Assembly (NCBI RefSeq): GCF_001267885.1
Contig: NZ_CP012382.1
Span: 5,133,001 to 5,197,000, forward strand
DNA: 64,000 nucleotides
Origin: Streptomyces ambofaciens ATCC 23877
GTDB taxonomy: Bacteria > Actinomycetota > Actinomycetes > Streptomycetales > Streptomycetaceae
Reading direction: 5' to 3'
In this document: piece after piece, positions 35,776 to 45,133 of the stretch
Layout: the number at the start of each line of letters is the position of its first letter
Numbering within the stretch: the first letter of the stretch is position 1
Notes under the pieces: generated by a model
The model's input: only the letters and a program-made list of their open reading frames with translations
Database searches by the model: none
Told to the model about the DNA's origin: nothing
Made by a program: the position numbers and the translations under genes

Positions 35776-36207
35776 ATGACGGAACGCACGGAACGGATCG
35801 TGGTGGGCGCCGCCCTCGTCGACGACGGACGTCTGCTGGCCGCACGCCGCAGCGCGCCGGCCGAGCTGGCCGGACGGTGGGAGCTGCCCGGTGGAAAGGT
35901 GGAGGCGGGCGAGACGCCGGAGGCGGCCCTCGTGCGCGAACTGCGTGAGGAACTGGGCGTGACGGCCGAGCCCGGTGAGCGGGTTCCGGGCCAGTGGCCC
36001 CTCCGTCCCCCTCTCGTCCTGCAGGTGTGGACGGCGCGGCTGCTTCCCGGTTCCGCCGCCCCGGAGCCCCTGGAGGACCACGACGACCTCCGCTGGCTCA
36101 CCCCCGCCGAGGTCTGGGACGTGCCCTGGCTCGACCAGGACGTACCGGCCGTCGAGCGGGCGCTCGCGCACCTGGGGCTGGCGGCCACCGACGCGCGGGG
36201 TGCGTGA
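35776..36207 (+). CDS. Nudix hydrolase (MutT-like)
   Basis: 143 residues. Intact Nudix box GGKVEAGETPEAALVRELREELG at about residues 38-60 (G-x5-E-x7-REUxEExGU), preceded by AARRSAPAELAGRWELP, as in 8-oxo-dGTP pyrophosphohydrolases that sanitise the nucleotide pool. A TAGGCT box 7 nt upstream of ATG 35776 indicates a leaderless transcript. Confidence 0.87.
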   Translation: MTERTERIVVGAALVDDGRLLAARRSAPAELAGRWELPGGKVEAGETPEAALVRELREELGVTAEPGERVPGQWPLRPPLVLQVWTARLLPGSAAPEPLEDHDDLRWLTPAEVWDVPWLDQDVPAVERALAHLGLAATDARGA

Positions 36208-36356
36208 ACGGGCCCGGTCGAGCGCCTCCCGCGCCGGCGGTGCCACAGCGCGCCCTCCTGAGCGGTACCGGGGCCCGAATACCGGGTATGTGCCCATTAA
36301 CCCCGTGAAATCGGACATGGGTGCGGAGGCGGGTGCCGGCCGAGGAAGTGATCGGC

Positions 36357-36773
36357 GTGAGGGACAGCGACGGCGGATGTGCCGAATGGGTCTTCCCCGC
36401 GGCACCGGACGCCGTACGGACCGCTCGCGCCCTCGTCCGCCGCACGCTGCACGGCTGGGGTCTGGACAGCGCGGGCGACATCGCCGCCCTGCTGGTCAGC
36501 GAGCTGGTCACCAACGCGCTCCGGCACGCCACCGGACCCATCGGCGTCCGCCTGGAGCACCGTCCCGCCGGATCGGTCGGCGTCCTGCTGGTGGAGGTCT
36601 CCGACCCGCTTCCGGACCTGCCCCGCAAGCGCGTCGCCCACCCCGGGGACGAGGACGGCCGGGGCCTGCAACTGGTGGCCTCCTCCGCCCGGCGCTGGGG
36701 AACCCGGCCCGGCGAGGTGGGCAAGACGGTGTGGTTCGAACTCGCGGTTCCCGAGGAGCGGGGAACCGGGTGA
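36357..36773 (+). CDS. Anti-sigma/RsbW-like ATP-binding protein
   Basis: 138 residues. A single GHKL ATPase fold of the RsbW/SpoIIAB type: N-box LLVSELVTNALRHATG, G1 DEDGRGLQLVASSARRWGTR and the terminal KTVWFEL strand. Stand-alone Streptomyces copies are presumed serine kinases acting on anti-sigma-antagonists. GTG 36357 has GAGGAAG 8 nt upstream. It lies 225 bp before the PP2C-type phosphatase with an ATPase domain of the same type, so they may work together. Confidence 0.82.
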   Translation: MRDSDGGCAEWVFPAAPDAVRTARALVRRTLHGWGLDSAGDIAALLVSELVTNALRHATGPIGVRLEHRPAGSVGVLLVEVSDPLPDLPRKRVAHPGDEDGRGLQLVASSARRWGTRPGEVGKTVWFELAVPEERGTG

Positions 36774-36998
36774 CGCGGCGTTTCCCGGACGGGCCGACGG
36801 CAGTTGTCGAACTGCGTGATTCGATGTCGTGTCCGCTGGTTAGAAGACTGGAAGTGTTGTCACGGTCCGGACCGAAAAGCATCGGGACCGTGCTGTGATC
36901 GTGAACACCGTGTCGTGCGGCGCCGTAGTGCTGGATACTGCGGGCAGCCGCCCCCGGTGACCGGTGCCGGACGCGGTGAGCTGGAGGGGACGGTTCGC

Positions 36999-39578
36999 GT
37001 GAGCGAGATACCAGCGAGGGCCACGGAGTCCGAGGGCCCGTCGGACGGTGCGCCGTTCGGTGACGCGGTGTGGCAGAGCAGCCCGCCCGGCTCCATCTAC
37101 GACTACATCAAGGTCGCCTCCTTCTCCATCGGCCCCGACGGGCTCGTCGACCAGTGGAGCCTGCGCGCGGAGCAACTGCTCGGCATCCCGGCCGAGCACG
37201 CCGTGGGCACCGACCCCATCGAGGCCTTCATCGACCCCGACCTGCGGGAGCGGGGCCAGCGCAAGATGGCCGAGATCCTCGACGGGCGGGAGTGGACCGG
37301 CGTGGTCCCCTTCCGGGCGCCGGACACCGGTACCGAGGGCGAGCGACGGGGCCGGCGCGGCCTCGCCGAGGTGTACGTCATGCCGACGCGGACCGAGGAC
37401 GGTGAGAAGGCGGCCGTCTGCATCGTCGTCGACGTCCGCGTCCTGCGCAGCATCGAGACCGACCTCGCCGCCTCGCAGGCCATATTCGGCCAGTCTCCGT
37501 TCGGCTTCCTGCTGATCGACCCCGACCTACGGGTGCGCCGTGCCAACCAGCGGTTCGCCTCCGTCTTCGGCGGAACGCCCGACGAGCACCGGGGCAAGGG
37601 CGTCCACGACTACCTGCCGCGCGCCGAGGCCGAGCGGGTCTCGGCGACGCTGCGCCGGGTGCTGGAGACGGGCGACTCCATCACCGACATGCACGTCACC
37701 GGCTTCTCGCCGGGGTCCGACGAACGGCGGCACTGGTCCGTCAACCTGTACCGCGTGCACAGCGGTTCCGGCCGGCCCATCGGCGTCGCCTGGCTGGGAA
37801 CCGACATCACCGCCCGGCGCGAGGCCGCCCGCGAGGCCGCCGCGGCCCGGCGCAACCTCGCCCTCCTCAACGAGGCGGGCGCCCGCATCGGCAACTCCCT
37901 CGACCTGGAGACCACCGCCCGCGAACTGCTCGACGTCGTCGTCCCCGGCTTCTGCGACCTGGCCACCGTCGACCTCTACCAGGGCCTGCTGGCCGGTGAC
38001 GAGACCCCGCCCGGCCTCGCCGACGGCGGCGGGGAGCTGCGCCGCGTGGCCTTCTCCAGCGCCGTCTCCGACGCCCCGTTCCAGGGCGCCGGCGAACGGG
38101 TCAGGCTCGGCGCCGTCCACCACTACCCCTTCACCTCGCCCTGCGCGGACGCGCTGCGCACGGCCCGCCCGCGCATCGTCCCCGCCGAGGACGGCAGCCT
38201 CGTGCAGTCCACGCTGGCCGTGCCGATGGTCGCCCACGACACCGTGGTGGGGCTGGCGCAGTTCGCCCGGACCAAGGGCAGCGAGCCCTTCGGGGACCGC
38301 GACCGCGACCTGGCCGTGGAACTGGCCGCGCGCGCCGCCGTCTGCATCGACAACGCCCGCCTCTACCGGCGCGAGCACGAGCGCGCGCTGATACTGCAAC
38401 GCTCCCTGCTCCCGCCCGGCGACCCGGAGGCGTCCGGCCTCGACATCGCCTGCCGCTACCTGCCCGGCAACGCCGCGACCGGCCGGCCCAGCGAGGTGGG
38501 CGGCGACTGGTTCGACGTCATCGAACTCCCCGGGCACCGCACCGCGTTGGTCGTCGGCGACGTCATGGGCCGGGGACTGCGCGCCGCCGTCGCGATGGGT
38601 GAACTCCGCACCGCCGTCCGTACCCTGGCCCAGCTCGACCTCGAACCGGCCGAGGTGCTCTCCCAGCTCGACGAGATCGCGCGCGGCCTCGGCGCCCCGG
38701 GCGGCGTCCAGCAGGCGACCCGGGCCGCCCGCCGCCCCCGCGAGGCCGACCTCTCCGAGGTGTACCTGGCGACCTGCGTCTACGCCGTCTACGACTCGGT
38801 GACCCGGCGCTGCACCTTCGCCAACGCGGGCCACCTGCCGCCCGTCCTGGTCGAGCCCGGCGAGTCCGCGCTGATGCTCGACGTGCCGCCGGGCCTGCCG
38901 CTCGGCGTCGGCGGGGAGCCCTTCGAGGAGGTGGAGGTGGAACTGCCCGAGGGCGCCCTGCTCGCGCTCTACACGGACGGCCTGGTCGAAAGCCGCGACC
39001 ACCCCCTCGACGAGGGCCTCCAGGCCTTCGTGGGGGCCCTCACCGACCCCACGCTCCCGCTGGAGGACGTCTGCGACCAGGTCCTCAACACCCTCGGCAG
39101 CCACCACGGCGAGGACGACATCGCCCTGCTCATGGCCCGCGTCCAGGGCCTGCCCAGCGAGTCCGTCGGCGACTGGACCCTGCCGCGCGAGCCGCGCAGC
39201 GTCGGCCGGGCCCGTGAGTACGCCCGGGCCCAGCTGCTCGCCTGGGACCTGGAGCCCCTGGTCGACACGACGGAACTGCTCGTCAGCGAGCTGGTCACCA
39301 ACGCCCTGAGGTACGGGGAGGGCGAGATCAGACTCCGCCTGCTCCTCGACCGCACCCTGGTCTGCGAGGTCTGGGACTCCGGTCTGGTCCAGCCCCGCAG
39401 GCGCCGTGCCCGCGACACCGACGAGGGCGGCCGGGGCCTGCAACTGGTCGGTCTGCTCAGCGCGGCCTGGGGCTCCCGCCGTACGCCGCGCGGCAAGACG
39501 GTGTGGTTCGAACTGCCCCTGCCGGGCGGGGACACCCGGCTGACCGATCCGGCGGAGGCCTTGCTGAGCCTGTTCTGA
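36999..39578 (+). CDS. PAS-PAS-GAF-PP2C phosphatase with C-terminal RsbW-like ATPase
   Basis: 859 residues. Two PAS domains (about 25-145 and 150-275; SPFGFLLIDPDLRVRRANQRFASVFGG), a GAF domain (about 285-455), a SpoIIE/PP2C phosphatase (ILQRSLLPPG, GGDWFDVIELPGHRTALVVGDVMGRGLRAA, FANAGHLPPVL, LYTDGLVESR) and a GHKL ATPase (LLVSELVTNALRYGEGEIRLRLL, GGRGLQLVG). Phosphatase and kinase-like modules in one chain suggest both arms of a partner-switching system controlling a sigma factor. Cytoplasmic, no membrane segments. GTG 36999 has GGAGGGGA 8 nt upstream. Confidence 0.9.
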   Translation: MSEIPARATESEGPSDGAPFGDAVWQSSPPGSIYDYIKVASFSIGPDGLVDQWSLRAEQLLGIPAEHAVGTDPIEAFIDPDLRERGQRKMAEILDGREWTGVVPFRAPDTGTEGERRGRRGLAEVYVMPTRTEDGEKAAVCIVVDVRVLRSIETDLAASQAIFGQSPFGFLLIDPDLRVRRANQRFASVFGGTPDEHRGKGVHDYLPRAEAERVSATLRRVLETGDSITDMHVTGFSPGSDERRHWSVNLYRVHSGSGRPIGVAWLGTDITARREAAREAAAARRNLALLNEAGARIGNSLDLETTARELLDVVVPGFCDLATVDLYQGLLAGDETPPGLADGGGELRRVAFSSAVSDAPFQGAGERVRLGAVHHYPFTSPCADALRTARPRIVPAEDGSLVQSTLAVPMVAHDTVVGLAQFARTKGSEPFGDRDRDLAVELAARAAVCIDNARLYRREHERALILQRSLLPPGDPEASGLDIACRYLPGNAATGRPSEVGGDWFDVIELPGHRTALVVGDVMGRGLRAAVAMGELRTAVRTLAQLDLEPAEVLSQLDEIARGLGAPGGVQQATRAARRPREADLSEVYLATCVYAVYDSVTRRCTFANAGHLPPVLVEPGESALMLDVPPGLPLGVGGEPFEEVEVELPEGALLALYTDGLVESRDHPLDEGLQAFVGALTDPTLPLEDVCDQVLNTLGSHHGEDDIALLMARVQGLPSESVGDWTLPREPRSVGRAREYARAQLLAWDLEPLVDTTELLVSELVTNALRYGEGEIRLRLLLDRTLVCEVWDSGLVQPRRRRARDTDEGGRGLQLVGLLSAAWGSRRTPRGKTVWFELPLPGGDTRLTDPAEALLSLF

Positions 39579-39856
39579 CCCGGCCGGGTGTCGTACGCGT
39601 CCGGGCCCGCCGGGTACGGCGCACGCGTCCGCAGCCGGCCAGGAGCAGGGCCGCCCCGGCCGTGACCAGGGGCGGCACGAGGTCGGCGGAGATCACCGCG
39701 GTACGCCCCCCACCGCAACCGGAACATCGGTTCGAGTCGTCCACGCTGGCAACACCAGCCACGACCGGTCGCACCTGACGAATGGCGTCACCTTCGGAGC
39801 GTACGAGGACGAACGGGCCGTCGCGACCGGGGGCGGGCGACAGGGAGGGGAAGCCC

Positions 39857-40945
39857 GTGGACCACACGGAGACGAGTACCGGGCAGAGCACCGCCGAACC
39901 GGAGGACGCGGGCGGCGAGGCCACCCGCACGAGAAGGGCGAGACGGCTCCGCCGCACGCGCCGGACCGTCCTCGCCGTGCTCGTGGTCCTGATCCTGCCG
40001 CTCCTCACCGCGGAGGCGGCCCTGCGCGTCAACTACCTGGGCGATCCCGCCGACGGCACCTACACCAGGAACCGCGACGCGATGTGGCTCGGCCACGCCT
40101 GGGTCGACGGCCGCAAGGACGACGCGGACCTCGCCGCGCTCGCCCGCCGCCTGAAGAGCACCGGCATCCGGGACCTGTACGTCCACACCGGACCGATGGA
40201 GCACGACGGCACCCTGCCCGAGGCGCGCTACCCGAGGGCCGCCTGGCTGATCGACGCCGTGCACCGGGAGCTGCCCGGCGTCCGCGTCCAGGCCTTCCTC
40301 GGTGACGTCCTCGCCACCGAGGGACCCGACGGCATGCGCCTGGCCGAGGCCGCCACCCGCGCCGCCGTCGTCGGCTCCGCCCGCCAGGTCCTGGACGCCG
40401 GGTACGACGGGGTCCACCTCGACCTGGAGCCACTGCACTCGGGGGACCGGGACTACCTCTCCCTCCTGGACGACGTCCGCGCCGTCACCCGGGCCCGGGA
40501 CGCGCGGCTCTCCGTCGCCGCCCACCAGATCGATCCGCTCCCCGCCCTGCACACCGTCTTCGGCGTCTTCACCGAGCACCCCAAGTGGTGGTCGCAGGAG
40601 TTCTTCGGCCAGGTCGCCCGCCGCGTCGACCAGATCGCCGTGATGAGCTACGACACCGCCCAGCCGCTGGAGGGCACCTACGGCGGCTACGTCGCCCAGC
40701 AGACCTCGCTGGCCCTGGAGGTCACCCCGCCCACGACCCACCTGCTGATCGGCCTGCCCTTCTACCACGAGAGCAACTTCGACCACTGGGGTCACGCGGA
40801 GACGGTCGCCGCCGCCGTCCGGGGCGCCCGCCTCGGCCTGTCCCGGACGGACGCCGACCGCGAGCTCTTCGGCGTCGCCCCGTACATCGACTTCGCCGCG
40901 ACGGAGACGAACTGGCAGGAGTACCGCGAGGGGTGGGTCCGCTAG
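39857..40945 (+). CDS. Membrane-anchored GH18-like glycosidase
   Basis: 362 residues. A basic cytoplasmic stretch (RTRRARRLRRTRR) leads to one membrane anchor at about residues 40-58 (VLAVLVVLILPLLTAEAAL). The outer domain has the TIM-barrel motif GYDGVHLDLEPLHSGDRDYL, a DxxxDxE-like arrangement, and WSQEFFGQVARRVDQIAVMSYDT, as in GH18 chitinase-like proteins. The substrate is unknown. GTG 39857 has AGGGGA 5 nt upstream; the longer ATG 39782 version lacks a ribosome site. Its TAG shares the palindrome CTAG with the stop of the convergent sdhB. The preceding gap (39579-39856) holds no convincing gene. Confidence 0.78.
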   Translation: MDHTETSTGQSTAEPEDAGGEATRTRRARRLRRTRRTVLAVLVVLILPLLTAEAALRVNYLGDPADGTYTRNRDAMWLGHAWVDGRKDDADLAALARRLKSTGIRDLYVHTGPMEHDGTLPEARYPRAAWLIDAVHRELPGVRVQAFLGDVLATEGPDGMRLAEAATRAAVVGSARQVLDAGYDGVHLDLEPLHSGDRDYLSLLDDVRAVTRARDARLSVAAHQIDPLPALHTVFGVFTEHPKWWSQEFFGQVARRVDQIAVMSYDTAQPLEGTYGGYVAQQTSLALEVTPPTTHLLIGLPFYHESNFDHWGHAETVAAAVRGARLGLSRTDADRELFGVAPYIDFAATETNWQEYREGWVR

Positions 40946-41709
40946 GTCCGGCGCCTGATCTTCGCCCCCAGCCAGACGAGCGGGTCGTACTTGCGGTCCA
41001 CGGCCCGCTCCTTCAACGGGATCAGCGCGTTGTCCGTGATCCTGATGCCCTCGGGGCAGACCTCCGTGCAGCACTTGGTGATGTTGCAGTAACCGAGGCC
41101 GTGCTCGTCCTGGGCCGTCCGCCCGCGGTCCAGGCCGGTGTCGTCGGCGGCGTCCAGCGGGTGCATGTCCAGCTCGGCGACGCGCATGAGGAAGCGCGGG
41201 CCCGCGAAGGCCGGCTTGTTCTCCTCGTGGTCGCGGACGACATGGCAGGTGTCCTGGCACAGGAAGCACTCGATGCACTTGCGGAACTCCTGCGAGCGGT
41301 CCACGTCCTCCTGCATCATCCGGTACTCGCCCGGCCCGAGGTCCGCGGGCGGGACGAAGGACGGGACCTCGCGGGCCTTGGTGTAGTTGAAGCCGACGTC
41401 CGTGACCAGGTCGCGGACGACGGGGAAGGCGCGCAGGGGCGTGACGGTGATCGTCTCCTCGCGGGTGAAGACGGACATGCGGGTCATGCAGAGCAGCCGC
41501 GGACGCCCGTTGATCTCCGCCGAGCAGGAACCGCACTTGCCCGCCTTGCAGTTCCAGCGCACGGCGAGGTCGGGGGCCTGGGTGGCCTGGAGGCGGTGGA
41601 TGATGTCGAGGACCACCTCGCCGTCGTTCACCTCGACCCGGAAGTCCTCCAGTCCGCCGCCCTCGACGTCACCGCGCCACACCTTGAAGCGGGCCTCGTA
41701 GCCGCTCAT
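40942..41709 (-). CDS. sdhB: Succinate dehydrogenase iron-sulfur subunit
   Basis: 255 residues. [2Fe-2S] ligands in RWNCKAGKCGSCSAEING...LLC, then ferredoxin-type ligands CIECFLCQDTC and NITKCCTEVCPEGI for the [4Fe-4S]/[3Fe-4S] clusters. It transfers electrons from SdhA flavin to quinone. ATG 41709 overlaps the sdhA stop (ATGA). The sequence type matches the second, non-classical actinobacterial complex (mycobacterial Sdh1). Confidence 0.93.
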   Translation of the reverse strand: MSGYEARFKVWRGDVEGGGLEDFRVEVNDGEVVLDIIHRLQATQAPDLAVRWNCKAGKCGSCSAEINGRPRLLCMTRMSVFTREETITVTPLRAFPVVRDLVTDVGFNYTKAREVPSFVPPADLGPGEYRMMQEDVDRSQEFRKCIECFLCQDTCHVVRDHEENKPAFAGPRFLMRVAELDMHPLDAADDTGLDRGRTAQDEHGLGYCNITKCCTEVCPEGIRITDNALIPLKERAVDRKYDPLVWLGAKIRRRT

Positions 41710-43643
41710 TCGGACAGCTCCTCCTCGGCGAGGTACTTCACCAGCTCCTCCTTCTCGAAGAGGGCGAGCAGGTCGGGCCGGATCGGTTCGGTGGTCTGCC
41801 GTTCCAGACTGATCTGGCCGCGCTCCGGGTCCGTCGCCGCCAGACCGCCCGTCGGGTCGGCCGGCGCGCACAGCAGGTTGACCGGGCGCCACCTGGCGTC
41901 CATCGCGGGGTGGTCCTCCCGGGTGTGCCCGCCGCGCGACTCGGTGCGTTCCAGCGCGGCCCGCGCCACGCACTCGCTGACCAGCAGCATGTTGCGCAGG
42001 TCCAGGGCGAGGTGCCAGCCGGGATTGAACTGCCGGTGCCCCTCCACGCCGGCCCGGCGGGCCCGCACCCGCAGCTCGGCGAGCTTCTCCAGGGCCTGTT
42101 TCATCTCCGGCTCGCGGCGGATGATGCCGACCAGGTCGTTCATCGTCTGCTGGAGCTCCTGGTGGAGGGTGTACGGGTTCTCCGGCGGGCCGTCGCCCGG
42201 CTCACCCGTCTCGGCGGAGAACGGCCGCAGCGCCTCCGCGGCCGCTGCGTCGACCTGCCCGTCGTCCACCCGGGGCCGCGCCCCCTCCTCCCGCCCCGCC
42301 GCGTACTCGGCCGCGTGCCAGCCCGCCCGGCGCCCGAACACCAGCAGGTCGGAGAGGGAGTTGCCGCCGAGCCGGTTGGAGCCGTGCATGCCGCCGGCCA
42401 CCTCACCGGCCGCGAACAGCCCCGGCACCCCGCGCGCGGCGGCCGTGTCGGAGTCGACGGCGATGCCGCCCATCACGTAGTGGCAGGTGGGGCCGACCTC
42501 CATCGCCTCGGCGGTGATGTCGACGTCGGCGAGCTCCTTGAACTGGTGGTACATGGAGGGCAGCCGGCGCCGGATCACCTCGGCCGGCATCCGGGTCGAG
42601 ACGTCGAGGAAGACACCTCCGTGCGGGGAGCCCCGGCCCTCCTTCACCTCGGCGTTGATGGCCCGCGCGACCTCGTCGCGGGGGAGGAGTTCGGGCGGGC
42701 GCCGGTGGTGGTCCGGGTCGTCGTACCAGCGGTCGGCCTCCTCCTCCGTCACGGCGTACTTGTCCTTGAAGACGTCGGGGACGTAGTCGAACATGAACCG
42801 CTTGCCGTCCGAGTTCCTCAGCACCCCGCCGTCGCCGCGCACCGACTCGGTGACGAGGATGCCCTTGACGGACGGCGGCCAGACCATGCCCGTCGGGTGG
42901 AACTGCACGAACTCCATGTTCAGCAGGGGCGCCCCGGCCAGCAGCGCCAGGGCGTGACCGTCCCCGGTGTACTCCCACGAGTTCGACGTCACCTTGAAGG
43001 ACTTGCCGATGCCGCCCGTGGCGAGCACCACCGAGGGCGCCTCCAGCACGAAGAAGCGGCCGGTCTCCCGCGCGTAGCCGAAGACACCGGAGACCTGGCC
43101 GCCGTCCTTGAGGACGCGGGTGACCGTGCACTCCTGGAAGACCTTGAGGCGGGACTCGTAGTCGCCGGTCTCGCGGTGGTCCTCCTGCTGGAGCGAGACG
43201 ATCTTCTGCTGGAGGGTGCGGATCAGCTCCAGGCCGGTACGGTCGCCGACGTGGGCGAGGCGCGGGTACTCGTGGCCGCCGAAGTTGCGCTGCGAGATCC
43301 GGCCGTCCCGCGTGCGGTCGAACAGGGCGCCCCAGGTCTCCAGCTCCCACACCCGCTGCGGGGCCTCCTGGGCGTGCAGTTCGGCCATCCGCCACTGGTT
43401 GAGGAACTTGCCGCCGCGCAGGGTGTCGCGGAAGTGCACCTGCCAGTTGTCCCCGGCGTTGGCGTTGCCCATCGCCGCGGCGATGCCGCCCTCGGCCATC
43501 ACCGTGTGCGCCTTGCCGAACAGGGACTTGCAGATCACGGCCGTACGGGCGCCCCGTTCGCGGGCCTCGATGGCGGCGCGCAGTCCCGCGCCGCCCGCCC
43601 CCACCACGACGACGTCCCACTCCTGCCGGTCGACCACGGACAT
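41706..43643 (-). CDS. sdhA: Succinate dehydrogenase flavoprotein subunit
   Basis: 645 residues. FAD-binding motif VVVVGAGGAGLRAAIEA at the N-terminus, KAHTVMAEGGIAAAMGN, active-site region EFVQFHPTGMV, GGIAVDSDTAAARGVPGLFAAGEVAGG and the GSNRLGGNSLSDLLVFGRRAG flavin motif. It oxidises succinate to fumarate. ATG 43643 overlaps the cytochrome-type anchor gene by one base (TGATG), so the order sdhC-A-B is translationally coupled. Confidence 0.95.
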   Translation of the reverse strand: MSVVDRQEWDVVVVGAGGAGLRAAIEARERGARTAVICKSLFGKAHTVMAEGGIAAAMGNANAGDNWQVHFRDTLRGGKFLNQWRMAELHAQEAPQRVWELETWGALFDRTRDGRISQRNFGGHEYPRLAHVGDRTGLELIRTLQQKIVSLQQEDHRETGDYESRLKVFQECTVTRVLKDGGQVSGVFGYARETGRFFVLEAPSVVLATGGIGKSFKVTSNSWEYTGDGHALALLAGAPLLNMEFVQFHPTGMVWPPSVKGILVTESVRGDGGVLRNSDGKRFMFDYVPDVFKDKYAVTEEEADRWYDDPDHHRRPPELLPRDEVARAINAEVKEGRGSPHGGVFLDVSTRMPAEVIRRRLPSMYHQFKELADVDITAEAMEVGPTCHYVMGGIAVDSDTAAARGVPGLFAAGEVAGGMHGSNRLGGNSLSDLLVFGRRAGWHAAEYAAGREEGARPRVDDGQVDAAAAEALRPFSAETGEPGDGPPENPYTLHQELQQTMNDLVGIIRREPEMKQALEKLAELRVRARRAGVEGHRQFNPGWHLALDLRNMLLVSECVARAALERTESRGGHTREDHPAMDARWRPVNLLCAPADPTGGLAATDPERGQISLERQTTEPIRPDLLALFEKEELVKYLAEEELSE

Positions 43644-44479
43644 CAGAACAACCTCGGATCGTCGAAGGCACCGGACGCGACGAGATACACGTAGAAGTCG
43701 GCGAGCGCCACGCTCACCAGCGACGCCCAGGCCAGCAGCATGTGGCGGGCGTTGAGCCGCCCGACCAGCCGCCAGGCGCGGTAGCGCACGGGGTGCCGGG
43801 AGAAGTGCTTGAGCTTTCCGCCGACGATGTGCCGGCAGGAGTGGCAGGAGAGGGTGTAGGCCCAGATCAGCACGATGTTGACGAGGAACACCAGGGTGCC
43901 CACGCCCATGTGGCCCCACGCGTAGTGCTCGTCGCGGAAGGCGAGCACCGTGTCGTAGGTGAGGATGCCCGCGACCGCGAGCGCCGCGTAGAAGAAGTAC
44001 CGGTGGACGTTCTGCAGGATCAGCGGGAAGCGGGTCTCGCCGGTGTACTTCTTGTGCGGCTCGGCCACCGCGCAGGCCGGCGGGGACGCCCAGAAGCCCC
44101 GGTAGTAGGCCTTGCGGTAGTAGTAGCAGGTCAGGCGGAAGCCGAGCGGGAAGACCAGGATGAGGATCGCGGGGGAGAGGCCCCACCAGCTGCCGAAGAT
44201 CTCCCAGTTGGGCCCGGAGCGCATCGGCTCGCAGTTCTCCGCCAGGCAGGGGGAGTAGAAGGGCGAGACGTACGGGGCCGCGTAGTAGTCCGTGCCCGCG
44301 AAGGCCCGCCAGGTCGAGTAGACGACGAAGGCCAGCAGTCCGGCGGCGGTGGCGGCCGGCGCCAGCCACCAGCGGTCGGTGCGCAGGTGCGGGGCGCGGA
44401 TGGCGGCGCGCGTCGGGGTGTGGACGCCACCGCCCCGGGGATGCGGGTCGGTGTCGGGGGGTTCCGTACCAGTGGCCAC
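43643..44479 (-). CDS. sdhC: Succinate dehydrogenase membrane anchor, Sdh1 type, with CHSCRH motif
   Basis: 278 residues, five hydrophobic segments (about 40-58, 100-118, 160-178, 190-208 and 235-255). It anchors the flavoprotein and iron-sulfur subunits and carries the quinone site. The motif C212-H-S-C215-R-H217 at the end of a helix, along with C118, is notable: the mycobacterial Sdh1 anchor is reported to hold a Rieske-type [2Fe-2S] cluster instead of haem, and such residues could be ligands. GTG 44479 is the likely start. Confidence 0.85.
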   Translation of the reverse strand: MATGTEPPDTDPHPRGGGVHTPTRAAIRAPHLRTDRWWLAPAATAAGLLAFVVYSTWRAFAGTDYYAAPYVSPFYSPCLAENCEPMRSGPNWEIFGSWWGLSPAILILVFPLGFRLTCYYYRKAYYRGFWASPPACAVAEPHKKYTGETRFPLILQNVHRYFFYAALAVAGILTYDTVLAFRDEHYAWGHMGVGTLVFLVNIVLIWAYTLSCHSCRHIVGGKLKHFSRHPVRYRAWRLVGRLNARHMLLAWASLVSVALADFYVYLVASGAFDDPRLF

Positions 44480-44507
44480 GGGGCGACTCCGGTCGGTCGG
44501 GTCGGGT

Positions 44508-44798
44508 TCAGGGGGCGCGGCGGTCGCGGGCGCCGAGGCCCTCGTCGTCCGAGTCCGTCCACAGCGAACCGTCGTACGGCGTGTCGGGGATCGGGACGAG
44601 GTCCGGTCGCCTCGGCGCGTCGGGTGCGGCCGCCGCCGCGCGCAGCAGGGCGACGCTCTCGCGCAGGTGGTCGGCGTCGGTACGGACGCGGCGGACCTCG
44701 AGGCCGCCGGCGCCCAGCAGCTGTTCCAGCCGGGTCACCGAACGGGACAGGTCGTCGAGGCTGCGCTGTATGGATGACAGGTCGTCGTGCACGGACAT
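44508..44798 (-). CDS. Small coiled-coil protein upstream of sdh operon
   Basis: 96 residues. The N-terminal half (DDLSSIQRSLDDLSRSVTRLEQLLGAGG..RVRTDADHLRESVALL) has heptad-like hydrophobic spacing; the C-terminus is acidic. No homology recognised beyond streptomycete conservation. ATG 44798 has GAGG 7 nt upstream. It is 28 bp from sdhC and probably co-transcribed. The 335-bp upstream gap (44799-45133) holds a GTGACG/CGTCAC-ended dyad at 44848-44882 in its promoter region and no gene. Confidence 0.65.
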   Translation of the reverse strand: MSVHDDLSSIQRSLDDLSRSVTRLEQLLGAGGLEVRRVRTDADHLRESVALLRAAAAAPDAPRRPDLVPIPDTPYDGSLWTDSDDEGLGARDRRAP

Positions 44799-45133
44799 GA
44801 CGTGACCTCGCTTCCGCCCGACACTCGGCACGGGCCGGCCCTGGGTGGTGACGTTCACGCGCCTGAGAGTGTCGCGCGTCACACCGGCCGATGGGAAGGG
44901 ACGTGCCGGGATTGGCCGGGGCGCGTCGGTGCGTCGGGGGTGGCGTTGCGCCGCACGGGTGGGCTTGCGCACCGTCGCCGCCGTGTCTCCCGGCGTCGCC
45001 GAACCGTTTCCTCTTCAGTGGCCGCATCCCCGTCCGGATACAAATGATCAACTCCAAATACCGCATATCGCGCCTGTAACGCATATGCCGTCTGGGCGAT
45101 CACCGCGCCCGCGGCCTTCCGGAGGTAGCAGAG

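Noticed and set aside
39600..39780. Small minus-strand membrane protein frame reading VPPLVTAGAALLLAGC
   Set aside because: It has no own stop until deep inside the PP2C-ATPase gene and no ribosome site.
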